A DNA stretch of 58,531 bases from Lachnospiraceae bacterium. Its GTDB lineage: Bacteria > Bacillota_A > Clostridia > Lachnospirales > Lachnospiraceae. The notes beneath the pieces are model-generated. The model saw nothing but the letters and a program-made list of their open reading frames with translations, did no database searches and was not told the origin of the DNA. Numbering within the stretch: position 1 is the first letter of the stretch; every line of letters starts with the position of its first letter. The stretch spans positions 1-58,531 of the forward strand of contig QXWX01000032.1 of assembly GCA_009911175.1 (NCBI GenBank), given 5' to 3'. Shown here piece by piece: positions 8,653 through 15,898 of this stretch. The position numbers and the translations under genes were made by a program.

Positions 8653-9492
8653 ATGCGTATAGATAATAGTAGGGCGAGGTTTCTTAAGAAATATGAGCAA
8701 CGGCTGAAAAAGGTACTGATCGTAGGATTTGCGGCCGGTCTGCTTGTCTGTTTTCTGCTGAATGCGGTCATAAACAGGATCAGGTTTGGCGGGATTGATA
8801 AGAAATATGAGGCACAGATCACGGAGCTTACGGAAAAAAATGAAAAGCTGACAAGCCAGATCAAGTCAGGCAGCGCGGGAAAGAATACGGATACAGATGT
8901 AGCGGCCAGCGCTGATGAGCTTTCTTCCGAAAAGGAAACCTGGAGTCTGGTTTTGATCAATGAAGATCATCCCCTGGATACAGAGTACAGACCGGAGCTG
9001 GAGGCTGTCAGGGAAGGCTCCTTTGTTGACGCGCGGATTGTGGAGGATGCCAAAAAGATGCTGGAAGACGCGGAAAAGGAAGGATTGAACATGTACATTG
9101 TTTCCGCGCACCGTGATTATGAGTCGCAGAGAGAGGTATTCAATACTACGATGACGCAATGGATCTCACAGGGTTCCACTCCGCTGGAAGCTTATGAGGA
9201 GACCAAGAAGTCCGTGGCGGTCCCGGGGACCAGCGAGCATGCCAGCGGCCTTGCGATGGACATTACCTCCGGGCAGTACGGCGAGCTGGATGAGAAGCAG
9301 GCGGAGACGGAAGAGGCTAAATGGCTGGAAGATAACTGCTGGAAGTATGGATTTATTCTTCGCTATCCTCTGGATAAATCCGAAATCACAGGAATCGTCT
9401 TCGAGCCGTGGCATTATCGTTATGTGGGGAAGGACGCAGCAAAGGAGATCATGGAGAAGGACATAACTCTGGAAGAATACCTGGCAGAATGA
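8653..9492 (+). CDS. membrane-anchored D-alanyl-D-alanine carboxypeptidase, VanY/M15B type
   Basis: A 279-residue protein with a basic N-terminus and one membrane anchor (about residues 20-40). A short coiled stretch and an extracytoplasmic M15B peptidase domain follow. Zinc-site motifs are intact: SEHASGLAMDI supplies the first His and Asp, and FEPWHYRYVG supplies the catalytic Glu and the last His. SAHRDYESQREVF is typical of VanY-like enzymes. It should trim the terminal D-alanine of peptidoglycan stems outside the membrane. CAGGAGGGCGAT lies before the ATG. No other vancomycin-resistance gene is nearby, so a housekeeping wall-remodelling role is more likely than resistance. Confidence 0.87.
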   Translation: MRIDNSRARFLKKYEQRLKKVLIVGFAAGLLVCFLLNAVINRIRFGGIDKKYEAQITELTEKNEKLTSQIKSGSAGKNTDTDVAASADELSSEKETWSLVLINEDHPLDTEYRPELEAVREGSFVDARIVEDAKKMLEDAEKEGLNMYIVSAHRDYESQREVFNTTMTQWISQGSTPLEAYEETKKSVAVPGTSEHASGLAMDITSGQYGELDEKQAETEEAKWLEDNCWKYGFILRYPLDKSEITGIVFEPWHYRYVGKDAAKEIMEKDITLEEYLAE

Positions 9493-9608
9493 GATTTTTC
9501 TATCTGAATGAGTCTGCTGGAGGTTCTTTAGAGTATCCAAGCGTACAGACGGAAATTTTCATTGTGAAATATAGAAAAAATCAGGATTTATTCAAGTGCT
9601 GGTTTATA

Positions 9609-9643
9609 GAAAATTTACAAATATAAAATATATGTAAATTTTC
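9609..9643. repeat. 35-bp AT-rich inverted repeat upstream of amt promoter
   Basis: A 15-base arm at 9609-9623 (GAAAATTTACAAATA) and its partner at 9629-9643 match at 14 of 15 positions around a 5-base centre. It lies 14 bp upstream of the -35 box at 9658. It could be an operator for the ammonium transporter or a weak terminator of the VanY gene. Confidence 0.6.
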
Positions 9644-9657
9644 GCTGTGTGAAAGTA

Positions 9658-9686
9658 TTGACAATCCGGAAATACAGTGGTATGAT
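9658..9686 (+). promoter_or_regulatory. sigma-A promoter for amt
   Basis: TTGACA (9658-9663), a 17-base spacer and TATGAT (9681-9686): a near-consensus promoter. Transcription should begin near 9693, about 230 bases before the amt start codon and directly ahead of the hairpins described next. Confidence 0.85.
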
Positions 9687-9692
9687 GCTATC

Positions 9693-9830
9693 CGTAAAGC
9701 AAAGAGGCTATGAAACAGTTCATAGCCTCTTTTTTGGGTTTTACGGGTATTTTTACCCTGGCTGGTATCATATGGCGGAGCAAAGGCGCTTCTTTTGTAA
9801 AGGAAGACTTTGCCCCGCCATTTTTATACC
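9693..9830 (+). promoter_or_regulatory. structured amt leader with tandem terminator-like hairpins
   Basis: Hairpin 1 pairs AAGAGGCTATGAA (9702-9714) with its complement at 9719-9731 and runs into a T-run. The RNA 5' end (CGTAAAGC) can also pair with GTTTTACG after the hairpin, closing a larger stem. A small hairpin GGGTA/TACCC follows near 9745-9759. Hairpin 2 pairs TGGCGGaGCAAAG (9773-9785) with CTTTGCcCCGCCA (9808-9820), followed by TTTTT, with outer GGTAT/ATACC arms. Two terminator shapes between promoter and gene suggest attenuation. The signal is unknown. Confidence 0.65.
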
Positions 9831-9923
9831 ATTGTTTGCAGAAAAGCTGCCAGTGGCAGAGGTTCTGCATTTGTGGACGGATAGAAATGTCTGTCCGGCA
9901 GAAAAGATGAAGGAGGAATAATT

Positions 9924-11681
9924 ATGACGGAAGAAATTTTGATGGCAGTGGACGGCGAATTGTTCGGCGTCTGGTTCCTGATCGGCGCGGCGCTGGTGTT
10001 CTGGATGCAGGCAGGCTTTGCCATGGTAGAGGCGGGATTTACCAGGGCAAAGAATACGGGCAATATCCTGATGAAGAATCTGATGGACTTTTGCATCGGC
10101 ACGGTGATGTTTATCCTGATTGGTTTCGGGCTGCTTCTGGGAGAAGACCTGATGGGGCTGATCGGAAAGCCGGGTTTCGATATTTTCACGAGCTATGCGG
10201 ATTTTGACTGGTCCAATTTTGTATTCAACCTGGTATTCTGCGCGACCACCGCAACGATCGTGTCCGGGGCCATGGCAGAGAGGACGAAGTTTTTGTCCTA
10301 CTGCATCTACTCCGGTGCGATCTCCGCGCTGATCTATCCTATTGAAGCGCACTGGATCTGGGGCGGCGGCTGGCTGGCGCAGATGGGCTTCCATGATTTT
10401 GCGGGTTCCTGCGCGATCCATATGGTAGGCGGTCTGTCCGCGCTGATCGGCGCAAAGATCCTGGGACCCCGTATCGGAAAGTTTTCCAGGGACGCGTCAG
10501 GGAAGGTGACCAAGGTTAACGCATTTCCGGGACACAACCTTCCGCTTGGCTGTCTGGGCGTGTTTATCCTCTGGCTTGGCTGGTACGGCTTTAACGGCGC
10601 GGCAGCGACAAGTGTGGCGCAGTTGGGTTCGATCTTCGTGACGACGACCATCGCTCCGGCGGTTGCCACGGTGGTATGTATGATATTTACCTGGATCCGA
10701 TTCGGCAAGCCGGATGTTTCCATGTGCCTGAACGCTTCTCTGGCCGGGTTGGTAGCGATCACAGCGCCCTGTGACGTGGCGGATGCCTTCGGCTCCATCA
10801 TCATCGGCGCGGTGGCAGGTGTTCTGGTGGTATTCGGCGTGTGGTTCCTGGATTATGTGCTGGCAGTGGATGACCCGGTAGGCGCAGTGGCGGTTCATTT
10901 CATGAACGGGGTGTGGGGAACCCTGGCAGTGGGCCTGTTTGCCACAACCTCCGCTCCTGGAAATGATACCTTCGTGGGACTGTTCTACGGCGGCGGATTT
11001 GATCTGCTGGGAAAACAGATCATCGGTGTGGTCAGTGTCTGCGCATGGACGGCAGTCACGATCACGATCGCATTTTTCATTATAAATGCAACGGCCGGCC
11101 TGCGCGTGACTGCAGAGGAAGAGATCGTCGGGCTGGACTCCTGCGAACACGGACTGCCATCCGCGTATGCAGGCTTCAGCATCATGGATATCTCCAACAC
11201 GATGACGATGGAGGTCAACGAAAACACGGATCTTGGAAATGCGGAATACGAGTCGGCATCTGCGGTACAGAAAAACGCGGCTGTCAAGGTGGTGAAGATG
11301 CCGGATGCGGCGGCAGCATCTGCTGCGGGTATTTTCAAGGTGGTCATCATCTCCAAGCTGTCCAGATATGAGAAGGTAAAGAAGGTGATGAACGACCTGG
11401 GCGTTACCGGCATGACCGTGACCCAGGTGATGGGCTGCGGGATCCAGAAGGGAGCCGGAGAGATGTACCGTGGAGTAGAGATGGACGCGACACTGCTCCC
11501 GAAGGTCAAGATCGAGGTGGTGGTCAGCAAGATTCCGGTGGATTCTGTCATAGAAGCGGCCAAGAAGGCGCTCTATACCGGCCATATCGGAGATGGAAAG
11601 ATCTTTGTCTACAATGTGGATAAGGTCGTGAAGATCCGAACCGGAGAAGAAGATTTTGCGGCGCTGCAGGATGTAGAATAG
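9924..11681 (+). CDS. amt: ammonium transporter with fused C-terminal PII (GlnK-like) domain
   Basis: A 585-residue membrane protein. Residues 1-400 form the Amt fold with about eleven membrane helices; AMAERTKFLSY, the GHNLPLG region and HFMNGVWGTLAVG are typical of Amt. From about 468 to 580 it carries a full PII domain: VVIISKLSRYEKVKKVMNDL, a T-loop with IQKGAGEMYRG, PKVKIEVVV, and the nucleotide-binding ending TGHIGDGKIFVYNV and IRTGEE. It imports ammonium, and the attached PII domain probably gates it by sensing ATP/ADP and 2-oxoglutarate. In the T-loop the tyrosine of EMYRG is kept, but the position of the uridylylated tyrosine (GAEY in GlnB) reads GVEM. AAGGAGGAATAATT precedes the ATG. 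Confidence 0.93.
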   Translation: MTEEILMAVDGELFGVWFLIGAALVFWMQAGFAMVEAGFTRAKNTGNILMKNLMDFCIGTVMFILIGFGLLLGEDLMGLIGKPGFDIFTSYADFDWSNFVFNLVFCATTATIVSGAMAERTKFLSYCIYSGAISALIYPIEAHWIWGGGWLAQMGFHDFAGSCAIHMVGGLSALIGAKILGPRIGKFSRDASGKVTKVNAFPGHNLPLGCLGVFILWLGWYGFNGAAATSVAQLGSIFVTTTIAPAVATVVCMIFTWIRFGKPDVSMCLNASLAGLVAITAPCDVADAFGSIIIGAVAGVLVVFGVWFLDYVLAVDDPVGAVAVHFMNGVWGTLAVGLFATTSAPGNDTFVGLFYGGGFDLLGKQIIGVVSVCAWTAVTITIAFFIINATAGLRVTAEEEIVGLDSCEHGLPSAYAGFSIMDISNTMTMEVNENTDLGNAEYESASAVQKNAAVKVVKMPDAAAASAAGIFKVVIISKLSRYEKVKKVMNDLGVTGMTVTQVMGCGIQKGAGEMYRGVEMDATLLPKVKIEVVVSKIPVDSVIEAAKKALYTGHIGDGKIFVYNVDKVVKIRTGEEDFAALQDVE

Positions 11682-11683
11682 AG

Positions 11684-11724
11684 CTTGATATGGATGCGCA
11701 CTCTTTTATGGGTGCGCATTTTGC
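11684..11724 (+). terminator. intrinsic terminator after amt
   Basis: ATGCGCAC (11694-11701) pairs with GTGCGCAT (11712-11719), followed by TTTT. Outer arms TTGATATG and CATATCAA extend the stem on both sides. The hairpin is also the left part of a dispersed repeat that recurs near 15787. Confidence 0.8.
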
Positions 11725-11765
11725 ATATCAACGTATGCGGAATAGACTGCCGGCGGCAGGCTTTC
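11692..11765 (+). repeat. dispersed repeat copy 1 (hairpin plus GGCGGCAGGCTTTC tail)
   Basis: After the hairpin, the sequence ATATCA-CGTATG-GGAA leads into GGCGGCAGGCTTTC. The same order with about 80 percent identity recurs at 15787-15869. The right end of this copy is interrupted by the element at 11766-11912, whose target duplication AGGCTTTC is part of this repeat. Confidence 0.65.
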
Positions 11766-11920
11766 GTTACATGTCACACACTGACCAATCGCTACGCTGA
11801 TTGGTCAGGAGGATGCACATAAAAGCTGGGATTCAGGCCGTCCATTGCCACAGGCAATTTTAAATGGCGGCCTGAGTTACAGGGCACGCCTGGTCAAGGC
11901 GTGACCTGTAACAGGCTTTC
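11758..11920. mobile_element. MITE-like element, copy A, with 8-bp target duplication
   Basis: The element (11766-11912, 147 bp) begins GTTACATGTCAC and ends with the complement of GTTACAGGTCAC, giving terminal inverted repeats that match at 11 of 12 positions. It is flanked on both sides by the identical 8-mer AGGCTTTC (11758-11765 and 11913-11920). Inside are three hairpins: CTGACCAATC/GATTGGTCAG, AGGCCGtCCATT/AATGGCGGCCT, and one near the right end. It carries no gene. The related copy at 35079-35224 has nearly the same length. An active element with the same termini should exist elsewhere to supply transposase. Confidence 0.82.
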
Positions 11921-11945
11921 TGTATGCTCTGCATGATTTCATTTC

Positions 11946-11974
11946 TTGACGGTTCGTGCTTCTTCTAGTAGAAT
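11946..11974 (+). promoter_or_regulatory. sigma-A promoter for ktrB
   Basis: TTGACG (11946-11951), a 17-base spacer and TAGAAT (11969-11974). Transcription would start near 11981, leaving a leader of only about 13 bases before the ATG at 11994, so no riboswitch lies in this transcript. Confidence 0.8.
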
Positions 11975-11993
11975 ACTATCAGGAGATGAAATT

Positions 11994-13370
11994 ATGAGGA
12001 AAAAGAAAAATACCAGATGGAATACGCTGCGTGTGACGGCGGCAGGCTTCCTGGGCGTGATCCTGCTTGGAGCGGTGCTTTTATACCTTCCGGTCAGCAA
12101 CACGCAGCCGATCGCATTTACGGATGCGCTGTTTACGTCGGCAACGTCGGTGTGCGTGACAGGACTGGTAACGGTAGTCCCGGCGTCCCAGTTTACATTG
12201 TTCGGCAAGGTCATACTGCTCCTGCTGATCCAGATCGGCGGGCTTGGGGTGATCGCCTGCGGGACGCTGTTTTTATTTTTGCTGAACAAAAAGATCACCA
12301 TCCAGGAAAGAGTGGTGCTTAAGGAAGCTTACGGGGCGGACCGTCTCGGCGGAATCGTGAGGCTGGTGAGAAAGGTGATCCTGGGCACCTTTGCGGTGGA
12401 GGGCGCCGGAGCAGTGCTGTATGCCTTCCAGTTTATTCCGGAGTACGGACTGGTTCGGGGGATTGGATACTCTGTTTTTCATGCGGTCTCCGCATTCTGC
12501 AACGCGGGGATCGACATCCTGGGGAGCAGCAGCCTGAGCAGTTATGTGACAAATCCGGTCATCAATGTAACGACGATCCTGCTGATTATCTTAAGCGGTA
12601 TCGGCTTTACGGTCTGGTTTGACGTGATCGACAACAACCGCAGGCTGATCCGGGGGGAAGTACCGAAACGCTGGTGGTTTACCAGGCTGCGGCTGCAGTC
12701 CAAGCTGGCTATCATGATGACGGTGTTTCTGATCCTTGCCGGAACTGTTTTCGTATTTCTGGCGGAATACGGGAATCCGGATACCATCGGGGAACTGAGC
12801 ATGGGCCAGAAGCTGATGGCCTCCATGTTCCAGTCCGTGACGACGAGGACTGCCGGATTCTGTACCGTTTCCCAGGGGGCGCTGCATACGGAGTCCAAGC
12901 TGTTCTGCGCGATCCTGATGTTTATCGGTGGGTCTCCCGGAGGAACTGCGGGCGGAGTCAAGACGACCACCGTTGCCATGCTGTTTCTTGCCTGCCTGAC
13001 ATTTGTTCGGGGAGGAAATGACACGGAATGCATGGGAAGAAAAATCACGGTGGCGAATTTTCGGACAGGCTTTGCGGTTGTGATGGTCGCTTTTGCCGTA
13101 TTTATCGCAGGCACGATCGCGGTGCTTTTTCTGGAGCCTGACAGCATCCTGCTGGAAAATGTGATCTATGAGACCGCATCCGCGGTAGGGACCGTGGGGC
13201 TGAGCGCAGATCTGACGCCCCGGCTGTGCAGAGCCAGCCAGTATGTTTTGATGGTGATGATGTATATCGGGAGGCTGGGACCTCTGACAATGGCGCTGAT
13301 GTTTGCCGGAAAGACACATCCCAGGGACCGGATCCGGAGTCTGCCGGAGGAGCAGATCATGGTGGGATGA
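11994..13370 (+). CDS. ktrB: KtrB/TrkH-type potassium uptake channel subunit
   Basis: A 458-residue polytopic membrane protein of the Trk/Ktr/HKT superfamily that lets potassium enter the cell. The four pore loops with their selectivity-filter glycines are visible in order: TSVCVTGLV, AFCNAGID, TTRTAGFC and SAVGTVGLS. The ATG at 11994 follows CAGGAGATG; the longer open frame to 11946 starts inside the promoter and can be excluded. KtrA, its regulatory partner, is encoded about 100 bases downstream on the same strand. Together they should form a KtrAB complex driven by membrane potential or sodium. The family and role are secure. Confidence 0.93.
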   Translation: MRKKKNTRWNTLRVTAAGFLGVILLGAVLLYLPVSNTQPIAFTDALFTSATSVCVTGLVTVVPASQFTLFGKVILLLLIQIGGLGVIACGTLFLFLLNKKITIQERVVLKEAYGADRLGGIVRLVRKVILGTFAVEGAGAVLYAFQFIPEYGLVRGIGYSVFHAVSAFCNAGIDILGSSSLSSYVTNPVINVTTILLIILSGIGFTVWFDVIDNNRRLIRGEVPKRWWFTRLRLQSKLAIMMTVFLILAGTVFVFLAEYGNPDTIGELSMGQKLMASMFQSVTTRTAGFCTVSQGALHTESKLFCAILMFIGGSPGGTAGGVKTTTVAMLFLACLTFVRGGNDTECMGRKITVANFRTGFAVVMVAFAVFIAGTIAVLFLEPDSILLENVIYETASAVGTVGLSADLTPRLCRASQYVLMVMMYIGRLGPLTMALMFAGKTHPRDRIRSLPEEQIMVG

Positions 13371-13381
13371 CGGGGGCAGCC

Positions 13382-13433
13382 GCCAAATAGCCATGCAGGT
13401 ATACCAAAGGGCTATTTGGCTCGTTGCTTCACA
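13382..13433. repeat. dispersed hairpin repeat, copy 1 (between ktrB and ktrA)
   Basis: GCCAAATAGCC (13382-13392) pairs perfectly with GGCTATTTGGC (13410-13420). Read on the minus strand it starts GCAACGAGCCA, the same as the hairpin at 40317-40355. The shared flank and stem indicate a dispersed repeat family rather than a gene-specific site. It may reduce read-through from ktrB to ktrA. Confidence 0.65.
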
Positions 13434-13467
13434 GGAATAAAGGAAAATGTCGTGAAAGGAACGGATT

Positions 13468-14109
13468 ATGAAGAAGCAATTCATTGTATTGGGACTGGGA
13501 GGATTTGGAGCAAGCGTGGCGGTTACGCTGCAGCAGCTTGGATGCGATGTTGTGGCGGTGGATATGGATATGGAGCGGGTCAATGAGGTGGCGGACCTGG
13601 TGACCTATGCCATGCAGGCGGATATTGGCAACCCGGATCTGCTCCCGTCCCTGGGTTTGAACAATTTTGACGGGGTGGTGGTGGCCGTGGCAGAGGATAT
13701 GGAGGCCAGCATTATGGCGACCCTGGTAGCGAAGGAGATCGGGATTCCCCGTGTGCTGTGCAAGGCGCGGGATGACAGGCACGCGGCGGTGCTGCGGAAG
13801 ATTGGCGCGGATACGATCGTATTTCCGGAGGTGGAGATGGGAAAGCGGATCGCGAAGAACCTGCTGTCCGCAAACTTTGCAGACTGGATCTCCTTATCGC
13901 CGGATTACAGTGTGGTAGAGATCCGGACACCCTCCTATTGGGTGGGAAAGACTTTGAAGGAGCTGGACGTGAGAAGATCCCATGAAGTGAACGTGGTGGG
14001 AATCAAGGAGGGGGACCGTGTGGAGATCACCCCCAATCCGGACGTGCCGCTGACAGAGGATATGATTCTGATGCTCATAGGCTCCAATGAGACACTGGAA
14101 AAATTATAG
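13468..14109 (+). CDS. ktrA: KtrA-type potassium uptake regulatory subunit (RCK)
   Basis: A 213-residue cytoplasmic protein with an N-terminal Rossmann RCK_N domain: GLGGFG at about residues 8-13, then the acidic strand end VVAVDMD. A C-terminal RCK_C domain spans about 130-213. It should form a ring on KtrB and gate potassium flow in response to nucleotides such as ATP, ADP or NAD(H), and often c-di-AMP through RCK_C. GAAAGGAACGG precedes the ATG. It lies directly downstream of ktrB, separated by a hairpin repeat, and is followed by a terminator. Confidence 0.93.
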   Translation: MKKQFIVLGLGGFGASVAVTLQQLGCDVVAVDMDMERVNEVADLVTYAMQADIGNPDLLPSLGLNNFDGVVVAVAEDMEASIMATLVAKEIGIPRVLCKARDDRHAAVLRKIGADTIVFPEVEMGKRIAKNLLSANFADWISLSPDYSVVEIRTPSYWVGKTLKELDVRRSHEVNVVGIKEGDRVEITPNPDVPLTEDMILMLIGSNETLEKL

Positions 14110-14183
14110 CGGCGGAACCTGACAGCTGTTCCGATCGGCTGCGGTAAAAAATCCGCGTCGCGGAAAAAAGTGATCTGAGAAAA

Positions 14184-14230
14184 GGCGCGATCGTTCCCAC
14201 TGGAATACCGTGGGGACGCCGTCTTTTTTT
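14184..14230 (+). terminator. intrinsic terminator after ktrA
   Basis: GGCG and GTTCCCAC pair with GTGGGGAC and CGCC around a 9-base loop, followed by a run of seven T. Confidence 0.8.
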
Positions 14231-14261
14231 CCTTTGATTTATCGGATTTTGACAAGAACTG

Positions 14262-14290
14262 TTGACGGTTAAAAAGTGATTTGATAAAAT
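14262..14290 (+). promoter_or_regulatory. sigma-A promoter for HTH/acidic protein
   Basis: TTGACG (14262-14267), a 17-base spacer and TAAAAT (14285-14290), about 85 bases before the ATG at 14376. Confidence 0.75.
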
Positions 14291-14375
14291 GAAAAAAGTG
14301 CAGTTGAAACGGAAAAATTTCTATGAGGGTGTTCTTCATAGTAAAAATATACGGAAATGAAAGAGGAGGAAGACC

Positions 14376-15758
14376 ATGGAAGTTTTGTCATTTGGCGAAC
14401 AGGTCAAGATCATTTTAAGCCGTAAGGGTATGACAATAAAAGAACTGGCGGAATTGATCGAGGATACTACGGGGAAGAAGATGTCCCGGCAGAATCTGAC
14501 GCAGCGGCTTGGGAGAGATAATTTCCAGGAAAAGGATATGCGTATGATTGCGAAGATCCTGGGATGCCCCTTTCAGCTGAGCATTTTCCCGGTGGAAAAT
14601 GAGGCAGGAGAAAAGACAGAGCCGATGGAAGAACTCCTCTTGAAATATGTAAAGCATCCGAAGGTGCAGCCGAAGAAGAAAAAAGAAACCCAGGACGATG
14701 GTTTTTACCAGCAGGTGCTTGTATTTGACCAGGATACGCCGGAAACAGCGGCGGAAGAGCCGGACAGGAAAGAGGAAGCGGCTGTGCCTCAGGATGCGGA
14801 CCGGATGCCGTCTGCGGGAGAAATGATGGAAATGACTGAGGGCAAAGAGGAGGCAGCGCCTGTCGGCAGCCGGGACGCGTCGATGGAAGACGCATATGCC
14901 GATGAATCGGGAGAGACGTCAGATTATGATGACGGCGAGGATCTGCTGGAGCTGGATATTCTGGATCCGGAGGATTCCGAGGATCTGGATGAGGCGGATC
15001 TTTTATACGGAGGCTTCAAGACAAAGAGGATTGACAGGAAGGCGATCCTTGCCGCGGCGGAAAAAGCGGAGAAGGAAAAATGGGATGCCGTAACAGGAAC
15101 CGCAGACCGTGCGGAGGAGGATAGCAGCGCAGAAGAGCACAAGTCCGGGGACGGTATGGAAACCGGGAACAGTCCAGGGATGTATGGCGGCGAGGAAGAG
15201 CAGAAGCCGAGCGCCGGTACAGGAGCGCGCTATGACATGGAAGAGCAGAAGCCGGATGCCGGTCCAGAAATGCGCTATGACAGGGAAGAGCAGAGGCAGG
15301 ACTTGGGAACGCCGAAGGAGACCGCGGCTGCGGAAGAGCGGGATATGACGATCGGAGAGCTGTACATGATCCATAAGGAACTGGACGAGCTGGAGGAGAG
15401 CATCCATCCGAATGTGAATACGGGCATGGCATCTTCTGCCCAGGCAGTGCCGGAGCCGGTTCCTGCGGTAAGGCAGGTGGAAGAGGAGGAAGAACCGGAG
15501 CCGGAAGATTTTGAACCGGTCATCCGATATGAGGACGCAGAGGAAAATCTGGAGCTGGGGGAGATGAATCCCTATACTGGCCGTGAATACCAGACCAACA
15601 GCGTGCGGATGCATCCTACCAGGATCGGCTATGTACAGGTCTATGACCGTTTCCAGCATGGCTGGACAGACATGACGGAGTGGGCATTCCTTGGGTATCA
15701 GGAACGGAAGAAGACGCTTCTCGGCAGAGATTATGAGCCGCCGATCTATCTGGATTAA
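14376..15758 (+). CDS. hypothetical protein with N-terminal Cro/CI-like HTH and long acidic region
   Basis: A 460-residue protein. Residues 1-75 look like a helix-turn-helix of the Cro/CI type (EQVKIILSRKGMTIKELAEL, then SRQNLTQRL and a third helix). Residues 80-380 are highly acidic and low in complexity, rich in E, D, G, A and P. They include about three copies of a 14-16 residue motif around EEQKPxAGxxxRYD. A conserved-looking C-terminal block (about 395-460) contains NPYTGREY, HPTRIGYVQVYDRF and GWTDMTEWAFLGYQER. It may bind DNA at one end and a partner at the other through a flexible linker. AGAGGAGGAAGACC precedes the ATG. I know no function for it. Confidence 0.7.
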   Translation: MEVLSFGEQVKIILSRKGMTIKELAELIEDTTGKKMSRQNLTQRLGRDNFQEKDMRMIAKILGCPFQLSIFPVENEAGEKTEPMEELLLKYVKHPKVQPKKKKETQDDGFYQQVLVFDQDTPETAAEEPDRKEEAAVPQDADRMPSAGEMMEMTEGKEEAAPVGSRDASMEDAYADESGETSDYDDGEDLLELDILDPEDSEDLDEADLLYGGFKTKRIDRKAILAAAEKAEKEKWDAVTGTADRAEEDSSAEEHKSGDGMETGNSPGMYGGEEEQKPSAGTGARYDMEEQKPDAGPEMRYDREEQRQDLGTPKETAAAEERDMTIGELYMIHKELDELEESIHPNVNTGMASSAQAVPEPVPAVRQVEEEEEPEPEDFEPVIRYEDAEENLELGEMNPYTGREYQTNSVRMHPTRIGYVQVYDRFQHGWTDMTEWAFLGYQERKKTLLGRDYEPPIYLD

Positions 15759-15786
15759 AATGCGGGAACATCAGGAATTATGAAAA

Positions 15787-15869
15787 AACAGAACAGCCCC
15801 ATTCTATATGGGGCTGATGTTCTGTATATCATCGTATGAGGAAAGTCCGCGGGCGGCAGGCTTTCCGTG
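15787..15869 (+). repeat. dispersed repeat copy 2 (hairpin plus GGCGGCAGGCTTTC tail)
   Basis: AGAACAgCCCCAT pairs with ATGGGGC and TGTTCT, forming a hairpin without a T-run. ATATCATCGTATG, GGAAAG and GGCGGCAGGCTTTC follow, matching the repeat at 11692-11765. Here the tail is uninterrupted. The repeat ends about 30 bases before the dGTPase start codon. Confidence 0.6.
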
Positions 15870-15898
15870 CGGAGACGAAGGAAGGGAGAAGACAGATC

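Noticed and set aside
8653..9492. vancomycin-resistance cluster (vanY plus vanW)
   Set aside because: The vanY-like and vanW-like genes are 10 kb apart and no vanHAX or vanRS genes are present; both types occur widely as housekeeping wall genes.
9693..9830. ANTAR-protein target in the amt leader
   Set aside because: ANTAR sites need two hairpins with hexaloops carrying A at position 1 and G at position 4. Hairpin 1 has a loop of ACAG or AACAGT and no matching partner hairpin lies before it in the transcript.
10497..11585. 362-codon minus-strand frame across amt
   Set aside because: It is a shadow of the ammonium transporter gene, very rich in His, Arg and Gln and without a translation signal.
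11760..11990. c-di-AMP (ydaO-type) riboswitch before ktrB
   Set aside because: The hairpins belong to a MITE-like element, lie upstream of the promoter at 11946-11974, and lack the conserved ydaO sequence blocks.
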